Numbered from the stretch's first letter, positions 10,088 to 21,342 are shown. The stretch: 64,000 nt of DNA from Candidatus Endobugula sp. (GCA_020628895.1 JAHDEM010000003.1:17748-81747); one strand, 5' to 3'. A program made the numbers and translations. The notes: a model not told the origin generated them from the sequence alone.

Positions 10088-10597
10088 TTAATCGGTTTGT
10101 TTAAAGGATCGAGCCAATAAAAAGCCGTTCATTGAAAAAAGCCCGATAAAAGCCACTAATGTCCATCCAGGTATGGTTAACCCTAAAAACGACCATACTG
10201 ATTCCGCGCAATTACCATCGCCCTGCAGTAATACCACCATGGCTTCCATAAAGGGGACTGTATCGAGTAAGTAACCGAGGCTTGGTCCGCAAGCGGGTGC
10301 TAGATCCTCCGGCAAGCTTTGTAGCCAGATATGGCGGCTAGAAAAGCCTCCGCCAATAACCGCCAATACCATGCCCAAAATCGGGTACACTTGTCTTCCC
10401 TTTCCTTTTGGTTGGTGTAGCCAAGCAGCGAGAGCAACCAGTCCTACGGCGATCACAAATACTCGTTGCGTCATGCACAGGGCGCACGGAATAAGATCCA
10501 TTTGGTATTGCATAAAGAGTGCTATAGCGATTAGAGCCGCTGCTCCTAACCAGATAACAAGATAACAATGGCGTGGTAACTTTGGTGAATCCAGCAC
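10088..10597 (-). CDS. dsbB: Disulfide bond formation protein B
   Basis: CALCMTQR motif, four TM segments, periplasmic Cys pair. Confidence 0.9.
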   Translation of the reverse strand: MLDSPKLPRHCYLVIWLGAAALIAIALFMQYQMDLIPCALCMTQRVFVIAVGLVALAAWLHQPKGKGRQVYPILGMVLAVIGGGFSSRHIWLQSLPEDLAPACGPSLGYLLDTVPFMEAMVVLLQGDGNCAESVWSFLGLTIPGWTLVAFIGLFSMNGFLLARSFKQTD

Positions 10598-10836
10598 AGT
10601 TTTTCCTTATTGTTGATGAGTTATTAATAGGTGCTCATCATAACGAGATTGCACACGAAATCCCACGAAAATTGATATACGGTGCCTTTTTTAGGCTTGC
10701 TAACCTTAGATAGTTATCAACGTTACGCTAGAAATAAATCCGGTGTTTCTTTTTGTCAATAATATCGCTTTTTATCATGCATCTGCGTTAATGCTTCTAT
10801 ACTGATTAAAAGATGAATCTTTTTAAGGGTGTAGGT

Positions 10837-11262
10837 ATGAAAAAAGTGTTATGGGGAGTATTAATCGGGTGCTCTATACTATTGAACGCGAGCATGGTGA
10901 TGGCAGAAGAAGGTGAGGGTGATGCACCTGCGGTGTTAGAGCGTCCTATCTATGTTCCTGTTAAACCAGCTTTTGTTGTGAATTATGGAGGGCCCGGAAA
11001 ACTGCAGTATATGAAGGTTGAGATTTCATTGCGAGTTATCGATACCAGTGCATCCAATGCCGCTCGCCACCATATGCCATTGATTCGAGACTATTTGGTC
11101 AGAATGTTAAGTCGTCAGACAGATGAAGATATCGATACCTTAGAGGGTAAAGAGCGCTTACGAGTGGCTGCATTAGAAGGTGTACAGAATGTGATTATGG
11201 AAGAAGATGGTGAGCAAGGCGTCACTGACCTTTTCTTTAATAACTTTGTGGTCCAGCGTTAA
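10837..11262 (+). CDS. FliL-like flagellar basal body-associated family protein
   Basis: Signal peptide then YMKVEISLRVID...HMPLIRDYLVRMLSRQTDEDI, the FliL pattern. Confidence 0.75.
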   Translation: MKKVLWGVLIGCSILLNASMVMAEEGEGDAPAVLERPIYVPVKPAFVVNYGGPGKLQYMKVEISLRVIDTSASNAARHHMPLIRDYLVRMLSRQTDEDIDTLEGKERLRVAALEGVQNVIMEEDGEQGVTDLFFNNFVVQR

Positions 11263-11363
11263 TTAAGCCATCAGCTATTGTCGCTCTACAGTGGTTCTTG
11301 GGCGCAATAGCTATTAAAAGGTAGATAGTATAAGACTCATTATCTACCATAAATCCTCGCTTT

Positions 11364-11837
11364 CTAGTTTGCGACAGAATGTTCTATATGCAAAATATCA
11401 TTGAGAAAACTGGCGGTAAAATCGGCCCGGTTATCTGTGTTTGATTTTTTGTAAATAGCGCTGGCTTGTTGACGCACGGTCTTTTCCGCAACCGAGCGTA
11501 TGCGAGCAATCTCATTAAATGAGAACCCTTTAATAATTAACCACGCCACTTCTTTTTCTGATTTGCTTAGCTTCCACTGTGTGAGTTGTTCTTGTACTAC
11601 ATCTGCCAGTTTGCCCTTGAGTGATTGCAGCTCCGTGTGGTTTTTGGCAATCGTCAATTCATAGCGTTTTGACATGAAATATTCTAATAACAGGGTGACA
11701 AACACCAGTGCGAAGAAAGCCGCCTCAAGAAAATAGTGTACAAATGAACTGCCCTCCATAATATCGCCGACCACTTCGTAAATAAAAAACACGGCTGCCA
11801 GCCAAAGAACAATTTTAGTAAGCTTGGAATTCATCAA
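11364..11837 (-). CDS. Membrane-anchored LuxR/GerE-type HTH regulator
   Basis: Two N-terminal TM helices and C-terminal LSKSEKEVAWLIIKGFSFNEIARIRSVAEKTVRQQASAIYKKSNT. Confidence 0.8.
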   Translation of the reverse strand: MMNSKLTKIVLWLAAVFFIYEVVGDIMEGSSFVHYFLEAAFFALVFVTLLLEYFMSKRYELTIAKNHTELQSLKGKLADVVQEQLTQWKLSKSEKEVAWLIIKGFSFNEIARIRSVAEKTVRQQASAIYKKSNTDNRADFTASFLNDILHIEHSVAN

Positions 11838-11839
11838 TA

Positions 11840-13456
11840 TTAACCTGTTGCAGTAGAGGGGGTTTTGGATTCAGAGGCACAACAATCATACTGCGCATAA
11901 TAATCAGCCAGATACTGGTCAAATGGGATGCTTTGGCTGTTTTCTAACTGCATTTGTTTACGAATAGAGTCTTTGGCTAATGATGTAAGGGGCTGTGTTG
12001 CTGCATCAAGAGGGTAGTTGATGAAAAAATCTTTGTGTTCCAATGACTTATTGGCTGCAAAACGATAGAACGTCACCTGATCTTTGGCCATGTCTGCCAA
12101 AATGCGTGCCGATGGCGTTAATGAAGCATCATCTAACTTTTGTTTTTCGATCGCAACGCTCTTTTGGTAGGTTTTTTCTGTACAGCAGCGATCGAGAAAT
12201 TGTGCAACAGTGGATAATCCATCCATTAATTGTTTGCCCCAATCTCGCATAGATCTTTCTTTACCCTGATGTAATAAGGTAAGCTCTGGGTCGCGGCCGG
12301 AGTAAACCATTCGTTTCTGATTTTCCTGAATCTCAGTATATTCGGCTTCGTCAGAGGCTGGGCTATCAGATAGTAAACAGTAGATTAAAAAAGTATCTAA
12401 AAAGTGGCTTTGTTGCTCACTAATACCGGCAGGCTCGTAAGGGTTAATATCAAGGCAACGGACTTCGATATACTCGATACCCCTTTCGGATAATGCAGAA
12501 AGAGCGGTTTCTCCACGTTCAGCTGTCCGTTTTGGTCGAATAACACTGTAAAACTCATTTTCGATTTGCAGAAGACCATCATTTAATTGTTGGTAGTTGC
12601 CCTGCTTGTCTTTTATACCTGTTTTAGCGTAATCAGGATGCGTTCTTTTAATGGCGCAACATAACGTGCTGATGTAACTATCTAAACAGTTATAGGTGAT
12701 AACAAGGGAGTCTTGAGCATTGCTCTGATAGCCTAAATCGCCCATGCGAAGAGAGGTTGCATACGGTGTATGCAGGCTATGGACGTCATCCCCAAAGGGG
12801 ACTAGCTGGTGCTTTTTGTCACCAACAAAACTTTTGCAAACTCCGGGAGACGCGCCAAATAAATAGAGTAATAACCAGAAGTAACGCCGAAAATTACGAA
12901 TCAATCGGAAATAGCCCTGAGTTTTAAAGTCCTGTAATGACCGAGGGCTTTTCTCGGCTTTTTGTAAAAATTCCCACAAAGAGTCGGGCACCGAAAAATT
13001 ATAATGAATCCCCGCAATCGTTTGCATGGTGCGCCCATATCGATGGCCTAAGCCCTCTCGGTAAACTGTTTTCATTAAACCGCTGTTGGAACTACCGTAT
13101 TGAGCAATAGGAATATCGCTATCTGCACCTAGCATGCAAGGCATGCTTGTCACCCAGAGTTGTTCGTTGTCGAGGTTTTGGTAAGTAAAGGCATGTAACT
13201 GGTTTAATTGCTCTATGCTTTCTGCGCTTGTGGGATGCGGGTCGGTAATAAATTCTAATAAAGCTTCACTGTAATCGGTTGTGATATGTGGATGCGTGAG
13301 CGCAGAGCCGAGTGATGCAGGGTGTGGGGTTGTTGCCAGTGTTCCCTCAGGTGTGATCCGCAAGCTCTCTTTTTCTAAGCCTCGGACCATATTATTAATG
13401 CCAGCGTGGTCTGGATGTGAAGATATTTGATGTATCAGTTCTGCAAGCTTAGACAA
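11840..13456 (-). CDS. gshA: Glutamate-cysteine ligase
   Basis: GLEKESLRI, DYSEALLEFIT and EVRCLDINPYEP motifs of GshA. Confidence 0.95.
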   Translation of the reverse strand: MSKLAELIHQISSHPDHAGINNMVRGLEKESLRITPEGTLATTPHPASLGSALTHPHITTDYSEALLEFITDPHPTSAESIEQLNQLHAFTYQNLDNEQLWVTSMPCMLGADSDIPIAQYGSSNSGLMKTVYREGLGHRYGRTMQTIAGIHYNFSVPDSLWEFLQKAEKSPRSLQDFKTQGYFRLIRNFRRYFWLLLYLFGASPGVCKSFVGDKKHQLVPFGDDVHSLHTPYATSLRMGDLGYQSNAQDSLVITYNCLDSYISTLCCAIKRTHPDYAKTGIKDKQGNYQQLNDGLLQIENEFYSVIRPKRTAERGETALSALSERGIEYIEVRCLDINPYEPAGISEQQSHFLDTFLIYCLLSDSPASDEAEYTEIQENQKRMVYSGRDPELTLLHQGKERSMRDWGKQLMDGLSTVAQFLDRCCTEKTYQKSVAIEKQKLDDASLTPSARILADMAKDQVTFYRFAANKSLEHKDFFINYPLDAATQPLTSLAKDSIRKQMQLENSQSIPFDQYLADYYAQYDCCASESKTPSTATG

Positions 13457-13494
13457 GAGCTTCTCCTATGGAGCAAAGTGCTAATTAATAATGA

Positions 13495-13878
13495 CTATAT
13501 GCCGACAACAGTGGAGGCTGGCTCAGTATTATTCAATGGCTGAGAGTGATTTTCCTCATTTTGTCCATTTTCTTCTGTAGTAAATAGGGTATCTTGTGCT
13601 TGGTCAGTTTCAGGTGCTTCTTTAGGTAGGGGAGGAGGTAAGTCATCAGCTGGAATAGCTGGGTGGTTTTTAGGCCCTGCAGGATATTCTTTAATACTAA
13701 TGCGTAATTCTACATGCTGAGAATTGACTTCGACTAGCATGTTTAAGGCTTCGTCTTTATGAACACTGCGAAATAGCGCATTAGGTTCTTGCCCATCAAC
13801 CCATTCGACGGATTGTTTATTGGTTGTTTTTTTTAAGTAGTAGCCGAGCTGGTTTTGCAATATGTACAAAGTGGTCAT
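13495..13878 (-). CDS. Hypothetical protein, 127 aa
   Basis: ORF only; proline-rich C-terminus. Confidence 0.6.
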   Translation of the reverse strand: MTTLYILQNQLGYYLKKTTNKQSVEWVDGQEPNALFRSVHKDEALNMLVEVNSQHVELRISIKEYPAGPKNHPAIPADDLPPPLPKEAPETDQAQDTLFTTEENGQNEENHSQPLNNTEPASTVVGI

Positions 13879-14177
13879 AAAGAACTAGGTCCCTAATGGT
13901 ATTCGTTAACAACATGAATAAACGGTCTATTCTACCCTAAATGGCATCTGGTGGTGATACTTTCACGAGCTGGCAAGTAGTTATTGCAAAATACTTAGAA
14001 TGGAACACATAAATGAGAATATATGTGATAATGCCTACAAAAATGGTGTGCTTACAGGTAATATAGGCTGTTATATGTTCGCATTTAAACAGGGATGGCG
14101 CGATTTTGGTATATTTCCCTACAAATCTGGGTCTTTCAAGTATTGGATGTCCGTTAAAACGTTAGGTTAGGTAAATA

Positions 14178-15083
14178 ATGGTGAATGACCATTTCAAAGG
14201 ATTGTATTCGCAACGAGGACAGACAACGTTGTTAATTTTAGGTAAATGGGTAATCGCCACTGCTTGTGTTCTATGGTTGGCACATTCGACCACCCAGCTG
14301 GCAGTGATGTTATCTGCAGTGACTAATGAGCCGCCGCTGCCAACCTCCATCGTCAATCCTTCAAACTCTCAATCTCGTCAGAGCCCACCTCCTATAGATA
14401 TTTCTGCCCTAAAGTCTATTGCTCTCTTTAAAGAGGTGGTTGTTAATGTTCCAGTACCCGAGCCTGAGGTTGAGCCTGAAGAAGTTGTTGTAGAAACAAA
14501 ACTTAATTTAGTGCTTAAAGGGCTATTTACTACAGATGATGCCAATGTAGGACAGGCTATTATTGCCCATAATAATAGGGACCAGCTGTATCAGGTAGAA
14601 GACGAGATAGATGGCCTGTCCAATGTTACTCTCTCTGCTGTACATGATGATCGTATTGTTCTCAATAACCGAGGGAGCCGAGAAGTCTTATATCTTTACC
14701 CAGAGGGTGAACGTATTGCTGTTTCTAGCCCTGTTCGAGAGCCGATACGGGAAGAGGTGGATCAAGCTCAGGCCATTGATCTGAATAACCCATCAGTGAA
14801 AAAACTCAGTGAAATGATGCGTGTTGTCCGCGAGCGGGATAAAACAACAGGTGATATGCTGGGTTTTAGAATTCTACCAGGAAGAGACCGGGATGCGTTT
14901 GCGCGTTCAGGATTACAAGCTAATGATATTATTACTAGTATCGATGGAAACGAGTTAACCGATTTACGTACAGCAATGGCGATTTATCGTGAAAAGCGAG
15001 ATGCGTCGGAAGCCTCCTTGATTATTAATCGACAAGGTAACCAACTTAGCCTGGATATTAATCTTGATAAGCTAAGCCGTTAA
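14178..15083 (+). CDS. gspC: Type II secretion protein GspC
   Basis: TM helix, HR domain (LKGLFTTDDANVGQAII) and PDZ-like C-terminus; first gene of gsp cluster. Confidence 0.9.
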   Translation: MVNDHFKGLYSQRGQTTLLILGKWVIATACVLWLAHSTTQLAVMLSAVTNEPPLPTSIVNPSNSQSRQSPPPIDISALKSIALFKEVVVNVPVPEPEVEPEEVVVETKLNLVLKGLFTTDDANVGQAIIAHNNRDQLYQVEDEIDGLSNVTLSAVHDDRIVLNNRGSREVLYLYPEGERIAVSSPVREPIREEVDQAQAIDLNNPSVKKLSEMMRVVRERDKTTGDMLGFRILPGRDRDAFARSGLQANDIITSIDGNELTDLRTAMAIYREKRDASEASLIINRQGNQLSLDINLDKLSR

Positions 15084-15121
15084 ATATAAGCACGAATTTT
15101 TATAAGGAATGGAACCGCAAA

Positions 15122-17056
15122 GTGAAGACTGTTTTAAAAAATATGTTGACCGTATGGCTGACTGCTTTATTAGCAGTCAGTTCGTCGTTTGTTTACGCTC
15201 AATCAGCACAGGAACAAACATGGCAAATTAACTTTAAGGACTCAGACATCCAAGAGGTCATTAAATTTGTTGCTGATGTGACAGGCAAAACCGTCATCAT
15301 CGACCCACGAGTAAAAGGTAAAGTTAAAGTTATCTCTACTTCTGCATTAACCAAACAAGAGTTGTATGATCTATTTTTATCGGTACTAGAGACGCAAGGT
15401 TTTACCGCGATTGAAGTTGGCGATATTGTGCGTGTTATTCCACGAAAAGATGCGCGCACATCCGCAGTTCCTGTTGTGAACCAACCTGACTTTGGAACGG
15501 ATGCTTATATTACACAAGTGATACAACTCTATAACGTATCTGCTTCGAAAGTGCTTCCAGTATTACGGCCATTAGCTCCCCAGCATGCACATTTAGCTGC
15601 TTATGAGCCCAGTAATGCCATTATCATTTCAGATACGGTCGCTAATATTTCTCGTTTAAGCGACATTATTCAACGTATCGATAGGGCCGGTGTTGCAGAA
15701 ACGGATGTGATCCCTCTTCGATATGCGCAAGCAACAGATATGGCTACCATGTTGCAACAGTTAAGTAAAAACGACAATGATTCCCCGCAAAACACGCAAG
15801 CCATTATTGTGGCCGATAAAAGAAGTAATAGTTTGTTGGTTACCGGTGATGAAGTTAGACGTAAAAAAATATATGAGTTGGTTGAACGTTTAGATGTATC
15901 GCAACCTCAATCAGGCAATGTGCGTGTTATTTATCTAGAGTATGCAGATGCCGAAGAAGTTTCCACTGTTTTGGCAAAAGTGGTTTCCAGTATTTCAAAA
16001 CTAGAGCCTGATGCTACTAAAACCGGCGCTCAACCATCGGCAGCCAATGCATCTGTAGAGGCTGATGCGGCGACTAACTCGCTACTGATTACTGCTGATA
16101 GCGAAACAATGGAATCACTTTTGTCGGTAATAGAGCGATTAGATATTCGTCGAGCGCAGGTGCTAGTTGAGGCGATTATTGTTGAAATTAGCGCAGACCT
16201 AAGTCGTAATTTGGGTGTAGAGTGGGCAGCATTTAGAGAAGATAAAATATTAGCGGCTTCACAGAATACGGGTGCATTGGCAACAGTGATTAATGGTGTG
16301 CAAAATAATGATACCAGTACGCTTTCTAGTTTGACCGGACAAACGATTGGTTTTGGCGGAACAGGCAATAGTGGAGTTAACTTTGGCGGCTTAATTAATT
16401 TTTTCCAAGGCAATACAGATGCTAATATCTTATCAACGCCTAGTTTGCTAACAACGGATAATAATGAGGCTCAGATTTCTATTGGTCAGAATGTGCCTTT
16501 TGTCACCGGTTCATTTACCACAACTACAGGTGACGCAACGAATCCTTTCCAGACTATTCAACGAGAAGATGTTGGCATCTCCTTGAAAGTCACACCACAA
16601 ATTAATGAAGGCGATACAGTAATACTCGATATCGAACAAGAGGTATCCAGCATTTCTGCTTCGGCAAGTGCCTCAGATATTATTACCAATGAGCGTAAAA
16701 TTAATACTAAAGTGATTGCTCAAGATGGCGAGACAATTATTCTTGGTGGACTCATTAGTGATGATATCCAACAACAAGAGCAAAAAGTACCTGTGCTAGG
16801 TGATATCCCTGTTTTTGGAAACTTATTTAGAAATGACGCCACAGCAGTAAGAAAAAATAATTTAATGGTTTTTTTACGTGCAACGATCATTCGTGATAAT
16901 CGTTCAATGGCTGGAGCTACTGGTGAAAAATATCGTTATATTCGAGAACAACAAATTTATGCGAAAGAAAATGCTAATTATTTGTTGGACCAAAAAATAT
17001 TACCATTATTGCCGGTATGGGATGATGCATATGAAGAAGAATCGGTAGCACCATGA
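15122..17056 (+). CDS. gspD: Type II secretion secretin GspD
   Basis: N0-N3 domains, secretin motif NVPFVTGSFTTTTG...FQTIQREDVGISLKVTPQINEGD; GTG start. Confidence 0.96.
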   Translation: MKTVLKNMLTVWLTALLAVSSSFVYAQSAQEQTWQINFKDSDIQEVIKFVADVTGKTVIIDPRVKGKVKVISTSALTKQELYDLFLSVLETQGFTAIEVGDIVRVIPRKDARTSAVPVVNQPDFGTDAYITQVIQLYNVSASKVLPVLRPLAPQHAHLAAYEPSNAIIISDTVANISRLSDIIQRIDRAGVAETDVIPLRYAQATDMATMLQQLSKNDNDSPQNTQAIIVADKRSNSLLVTGDEVRRKKIYELVERLDVSQPQSGNVRVIYLEYADAEEVSTVLAKVVSSISKLEPDATKTGAQPSAANASVEADAATNSLLITADSETMESLLSVIERLDIRRAQVLVEAIIVEISADLSRNLGVEWAAFREDKILAASQNTGALATVINGVQNNDTSTLSSLTGQTIGFGGTGNSGVNFGGLINFFQGNTDANILSTPSLLTTDNNEAQISIGQNVPFVTGSFTTTTGDATNPFQTIQREDVGISLKVTPQINEGDTVILDIEQEVSSISASASASDIITNERKINTKVIAQDGETIILGGLISDDIQQQEQKVPVLGDIPVFGNLFRNDATAVRKNNLMVFLRATIIRDNRSMAGATGEKYRYIREQQIYAKENANYLLDQKILPLLPVWDDAYEEESVAP

Positions 17057-17062
17057 TATTAA

Positions 17063-18535
17063 ATGGAATTGTATATGACAGCTAGTGAGCCAATAACCAC
17101 ACTTCCCTTTAGCTTTGCAGATCAGCATGGGGTCATGTTGAATGGTGATGTGGTTTACCACTATGATGATATTGAGTTAGTTATTCTTTTAGAGCTTCAA
17201 CGGGTTTTGGGTGATGATTTTTCATTAAAAAAAATCGAAGAAGGGGACTTTAGAAAACAATTAACACAGTTTTATCAGACAGCTGATGGCGCGGCTCAAC
17301 GAGCGGCAGATGATTTAGATGCAGAAATGGACCTAGGTCAACTGGCCAACGATTTACAACAAATTGACTTGTTAGCTGGCAATGATGATGCTCCAGTGAT
17401 TCGTTTAATCAATGCTATTTTATCTGAGGCTGTTAAGGAAAAAGTATCAGATATACATATCGAGCCTTTTGAAGATCGTGTGGCTATTCGCTTTCGTTCA
17501 GATGGTGTGCTAAATGAAATGTTGTCCCCTAAAGCAGAACTTGCCGCTATTTTGGTATCCCGTTTAAAGGTGATGGCCAAGCTAGATATTGCAGAAAAAC
17601 GTTTACCACAAGATGGCCGTATATCCGTCAGAATTGCAGGTCATGGTGTTGATATCCGTATGTCTACCATGCCATCTGCTTACGGAGAGAGGGTTGTATT
17701 ACGCTTATTAGACCAAGCGTCCGGACAATTAGAGTTGTCTCAGCTAGCAATGCCAGAAGCCATTCGTCGCACATTCGAAGATAGTCTTAAAAAACCACAC
17801 GGTATTATATTAGTGACAGGGCCTACGGGTTCAGGTAAAACAACAAGCCTCTATGCGGGTCTAACGCATATCAATGATCGTAGTCGTAATATATTAACAA
17901 TTGAGGATCCAGTCGAATATTTATTACCCGGTATAGGGCAGACACAGGTTAATAGTAAGGTGGATATGACATTCGCCCGAGGCTTACGAGCTGCGTTACG
18001 ACAAGATCCTGATGTGGTGATGATAGGTGAAATTCGAGATCAAGAAACAGCAGCAATTGCAGTGCAAGCAAGTTTAACTGGCCATTTAGTGTTATCGACG
18101 TTACACACGAATACCGCAATAGGGGCTATCACGCGGTTAAAAGATATGGGCGTTGAGCCTTTTTTATTAGCTTCTAGTCTAGAGATGGTAATGGCTCAGC
18201 GCCTAGTAAGACTGTTGTGTACCTCTTGTCGAGTGGCTCATGTGCCCACTAAATCTGAATGCGAGCGTTTAGATATTTCCGAGGAAGATAACATTTTTCA
18301 AGCTAAAGGGTGTGAGCATTGCAGGCATACCGGATATCGTGGACGTACAGCGATCTATGAATTAATTCCTGTTGATGCACAATTGCGGCAACTCATACAT
18401 GAGGGCGCAGGGGAACAGGAAATGCTCCAACATGCAAGACTAACATCCCCATCATTAATTGCCGATGGTCGTCGTCGTGTATTAGCAGGTGATACTAGTT
18501 TAGAAGAAGTGCTAAGGGTGACAGCCGTTAGTTGA
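17063..18535 (+). CDS. gspE: Type II secretion ATPase GspE
   Basis: Walker A GPTGSGKTTSLYAGL, Walker B DPDVVMIGEIRDQETA, CxxC zinc motifs. Confidence 0.96.
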   Translation: MELYMTASEPITTLPFSFADQHGVMLNGDVVYHYDDIELVILLELQRVLGDDFSLKKIEEGDFRKQLTQFYQTADGAAQRAADDLDAEMDLGQLANDLQQIDLLAGNDDAPVIRLINAILSEAVKEKVSDIHIEPFEDRVAIRFRSDGVLNEMLSPKAELAAILVSRLKVMAKLDIAEKRLPQDGRISVRIAGHGVDIRMSTMPSAYGERVVLRLLDQASGQLELSQLAMPEAIRRTFEDSLKKPHGIILVTGPTGSGKTTSLYAGLTHINDRSRNILTIEDPVEYLLPGIGQTQVNSKVDMTFARGLRAALRQDPDVVMIGEIRDQETAAIAVQASLTGHLVLSTLHTNTAIGAITRLKDMGVEPFLLASSLEMVMAQRLVRLLCTSCRVAHVPTKSECERLDISEEDNIFQAKGCEHCRHTGYRGRTAIYELIPVDAQLRQLIHEGAGEQEMLQHARLTSPSLIADGRRRVLAGDTSLEEVLRVTAVS

Positions 18536-18554
18536 CGGCGTATAAGGACGTGTC

Positions 18555-19787
18555 ATGGGAGCATTTAATTATCAAGCACTCAACAGCCGAGGGAAATTAA
18601 TTAAAGGAACCCTCGAAGGTGATACCGAAAAACATATTCGCGCACAATTGCGGCAGCAGCAGCTCAAACCAGTCAGTGTAGAAAAGTCATCTGCTGGAAA
18701 AATTCGTGTGCAGTCCGAAGGGCAATCCTCGAAAAAAACGGCGACATTTACAACACGTATCAGTGTAAAAGACTTGTCTCTTTTTACTCGGCAGTTGGCT
18801 TCTTTAGTGCAGTCAGGTATGCCGCTGGCAGATGCTTTACATGCAGTGGCTAAACAAACGCGAAAAGAGTCTGTGAAAGTGGTTGTGTTACAGGTTCGCT
18901 CTAGAGTGTTGGAAGGTCTCAGTCTGGCAAAGGCATTGGCTGACTATCCGCGAATTTTTGACACTATGTATTGTGCAATGGTGAATGCAGGAGAACAGGC
19001 TGGGTTTTTAGGCCCTGTTCTTGAGCGTTTATCTGAATATGCAGAAACCAGTCATGCCGCTAGGCAACAACTTAAATCTGCCATGGTATACCCCATTATC
19101 TTGGTATTGGTATGTATTGGTATTGTTGTTGCTCTAATGGTTTTGGTGGTGCCGCGTTTAACCAGTGTTTTTGCCCGCGCTAAAACAGATTTACCGTGGT
19201 ATACCGAACTGTTAATTGATATTAGCCAGTTTTTTCAAAGCTATGGTTTGTTAGGTTTAGCCATCATTGTAGCCGGAATATTTTTTTCTCGCTGGTGGTT
19301 AAATAGTAAAAACAATTTACGTCGTTGGCACAAGGTGCAATTACGCTTACCGTTGATAAAACATATAACCGTTCAGGCCGACTCATCACGTTTTGCAAGT
19401 ACGCTCAGTATGCTGATTAATAGTGGGGTGCCATTATTAAATAGTTTACGTATTAGTAATCAAACCATGGGAAATACCCTATTGCGTGAAAAAGCAGAGC
19501 AGGCTGCTGTTTGGGTGGAAGAGGGAATGAGCTTGCATAAGGCATTAGATAAGACGCAAGTATTTCCAGCGTTAATGGTGCAAATGGCTGCGAGCGGTGA
19601 AGCCAATGGTACCTTAGCAGAACAATTGGACTATTCTGCTAGGAGCCAACAAAAGGAACTCGATTTACATCTGTCGACGGTACTTAGTATTATCGAGCCG
19701 ATTACCATTGTTATCATGGGTTTTGTTATTGGCTTTATTATGTTTTCAATTATTGTGCCTATTACTAATATGAGCGATTTAATTTAA
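18555..19787 (+). CDS. gspF: Type II secretion inner membrane protein GspF
   Basis: Duplicated T2SSF domain, LSLFTRQLASLVQSGMPLADAL. Confidence 0.96.
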   Translation: MGAFNYQALNSRGKLIKGTLEGDTEKHIRAQLRQQQLKPVSVEKSSAGKIRVQSEGQSSKKTATFTTRISVKDLSLFTRQLASLVQSGMPLADALHAVAKQTRKESVKVVVLQVRSRVLEGLSLAKALADYPRIFDTMYCAMVNAGEQAGFLGPVLERLSEYAETSHAARQQLKSAMVYPIILVLVCIGIVVALMVLVVPRLTSVFARAKTDLPWYTELLIDISQFFQSYGLLGLAIIVAGIFFSRWWLNSKNNLRRWHKVQLRLPLIKHITVQADSSRFASTLSMLINSGVPLLNSLRISNQTMGNTLLREKAEQAAVWVEEGMSLHKALDKTQVFPALMVQMAASGEANGTLAEQLDYSARSQQKELDLHLSTVLSIIEPITIVIMGFVIGFIMFSIIVPITNMSDLI

Positions 19788-19861
19788 ATAAATGTGTTAA
19801 GAGATACAGTTTATTAAAAATCAACATTGATAATGACATTAAGGATATAGAAAGTAGTTTT

Positions 19862-20329
19862 ATGAAGAAGAACAGTTTTTATTTTAATCATCCATCATCT
19901 ATAAAAGGGTTTAGTTTTATAGAAATTATGGTAGTAATTATTATTATTGGGGTAATGGCACTTGCTGTTGGTGGTAAATTTTTGGGTAAGGCGGATGAGG
20001 CCAGAGTCAAACAAGCCTATGCAGACTTCAGTACCATTCAGAGTCAATTAAAATTATATCGCTTAGATAATTATCGTTATCCGACAACTGAACAAGGATT
20101 GCGAGCTTTAATTGAAAAACCGTCTATCGATCCTATTCCTCGTCAATGGCAAACAGGGGGGTACTTAGAAAGTTTGCCTATCGACCCATGGGGTAACCCC
20201 TATTTATATCGTACTCCAGGTGAAAAGGGTGAATTTGATATTTATAGTTACGGTGCTGATGGAGTGGCTGGAGGTGTAGAGCAAGATAAAGATTTGTACC
20301 ACTGGCAACGTTTTGAAACCACTGAATAA
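19862..20329 (+). CDS. gspG: Major pseudopilin GspG
   Basis: KGFSFIEIMVVIIIIGVMA prepilin motif, Ca-site C-terminus. Confidence 0.96.
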   Translation: MKKNSFYFNHPSSIKGFSFIEIMVVIIIIGVMALAVGGKFLGKADEARVKQAYADFSTIQSQLKLYRLDNYRYPTTEQGLRALIEKPSIDPIPRQWQTGGYLESLPIDPWGNPYLYRTPGEKGEFDIYSYGADGVAGGVEQDKDLYHWQRFETTE

Positions 20330-20894
20330 ATTACGTGTTATGCAACCTCGCTCTTTAGGTTTTACGCTATTTGAGCTGTTGCTGGTTTTGTTAATTATTT
20401 CTTTAGTGAGTGCGGGAGTTAGCATTGCTATCGGCTCAGCCTCCAGTGCCCAAAAACAGTTGCAAGGCGAAGGGAGTAAGTTGATATCAAAAATGAGATT
20501 TGCACTAGATGAATCTCTCATGCAACAACGTGTCGTAGGATTGCAAGTTTCGAAAAATAAGGAAGAGCCATCGGCCTATCAGTTTTTATTTTATGATGAA
20601 CAATTGGAAAACAAGGGGTGGTCTTATCTAAGTCAGCCTCTTGCGTCAGAAAAATTTCCAGAAGATGTGGTGGTAGATATCCAAGTGGATAGTGAGCTGT
20701 TAGACGCATTGTCTGTAGACTCACTCAATAATATCGATAATCGTGAAGCATTGGTTCCGCAAATCGTTTTTTACCCTAGTGGTGATGTTTCTGATTTCGA
20801 TATTTATTTAACCATAAAAAATAACAAGCAATATCAATATCATATTTTTGTTAATGAGCGTGGTGTTATCGATTTTTCATTGGATGGTGAGTGA
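20313..20894 (+). CDS. gspH: Minor pseudopilin GspH
   Basis: LGFTLFELLLVLLIISLVSAG; start may be the ATG at 20340. Confidence 0.88.
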   Translation: MKPLNKLRVMQPRSLGFTLFELLLVLLIISLVSAGVSIAIGSASSAQKQLQGEGSKLISKMRFALDESLMQQRVVGLQVSKNKEEPSAYQFLFYDEQLENKGWSYLSQPLASEKFPEDVVVDIQVDSELLDALSVDSLNNIDNREALVPQIVFYPSGDVSDFDIYLTIKNNKQYQYHIFVNERGVIDFSLDGE

Positions 20895-20958
20895 TAAATT
20901 GCAGACGTATATTTTAAAAAATACTTATTTTTGATGGTGAAATGGATAGTAAGACAAT

Positions 20959-21333
20959 ATGCAAAAAGACATTCGAAGCAATCAAGGTTTTACTTTAGTT
21001 GAAGTGCTAGTGGCGATTGCTGTTGTTGGATTTACTATTCCTGCACTGATTTCTTTAATGATGACGCAAACCGATAATGCCGGTAGCTTGCGTAATCGAT
21101 CTATTGCTATGTGGATAGCAGAAGATACATTAACGCGTCTGCGTTTAGAAAGAAAATTAAATAATTCATCACTACGTAGTGTTACAGAAGAAACCGTGAC
21201 TATGGCAGGGACACAATGGCGAGTGGTGACTTCCCCAGAGGAAACAGAATTAGGGGCCTTGTTACGTTACCGAACAGTGGTGAGTTTAGGCGATGACAAT
21301 GTTCTAGCCACACTAGATACGTTTATTCATTAG
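20959..21333 (+). CDS. gspI: Minor pseudopilin GspI
   Basis: QGFTLVEVLVAIAVVGFTIPAL. Confidence 0.92.
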   Translation: MQKDIRSNQGFTLVEVLVAIAVVGFTIPALISLMMTQTDNAGSLRNRSIAMWIAEDTLTRLRLERKLNNSSLRSVTEETVTMAGTQWRVVTSPEETELGALLRYRTVVSLGDDNVLATLDTFIH

Positions 21334-21342
21334 GCAATAGTC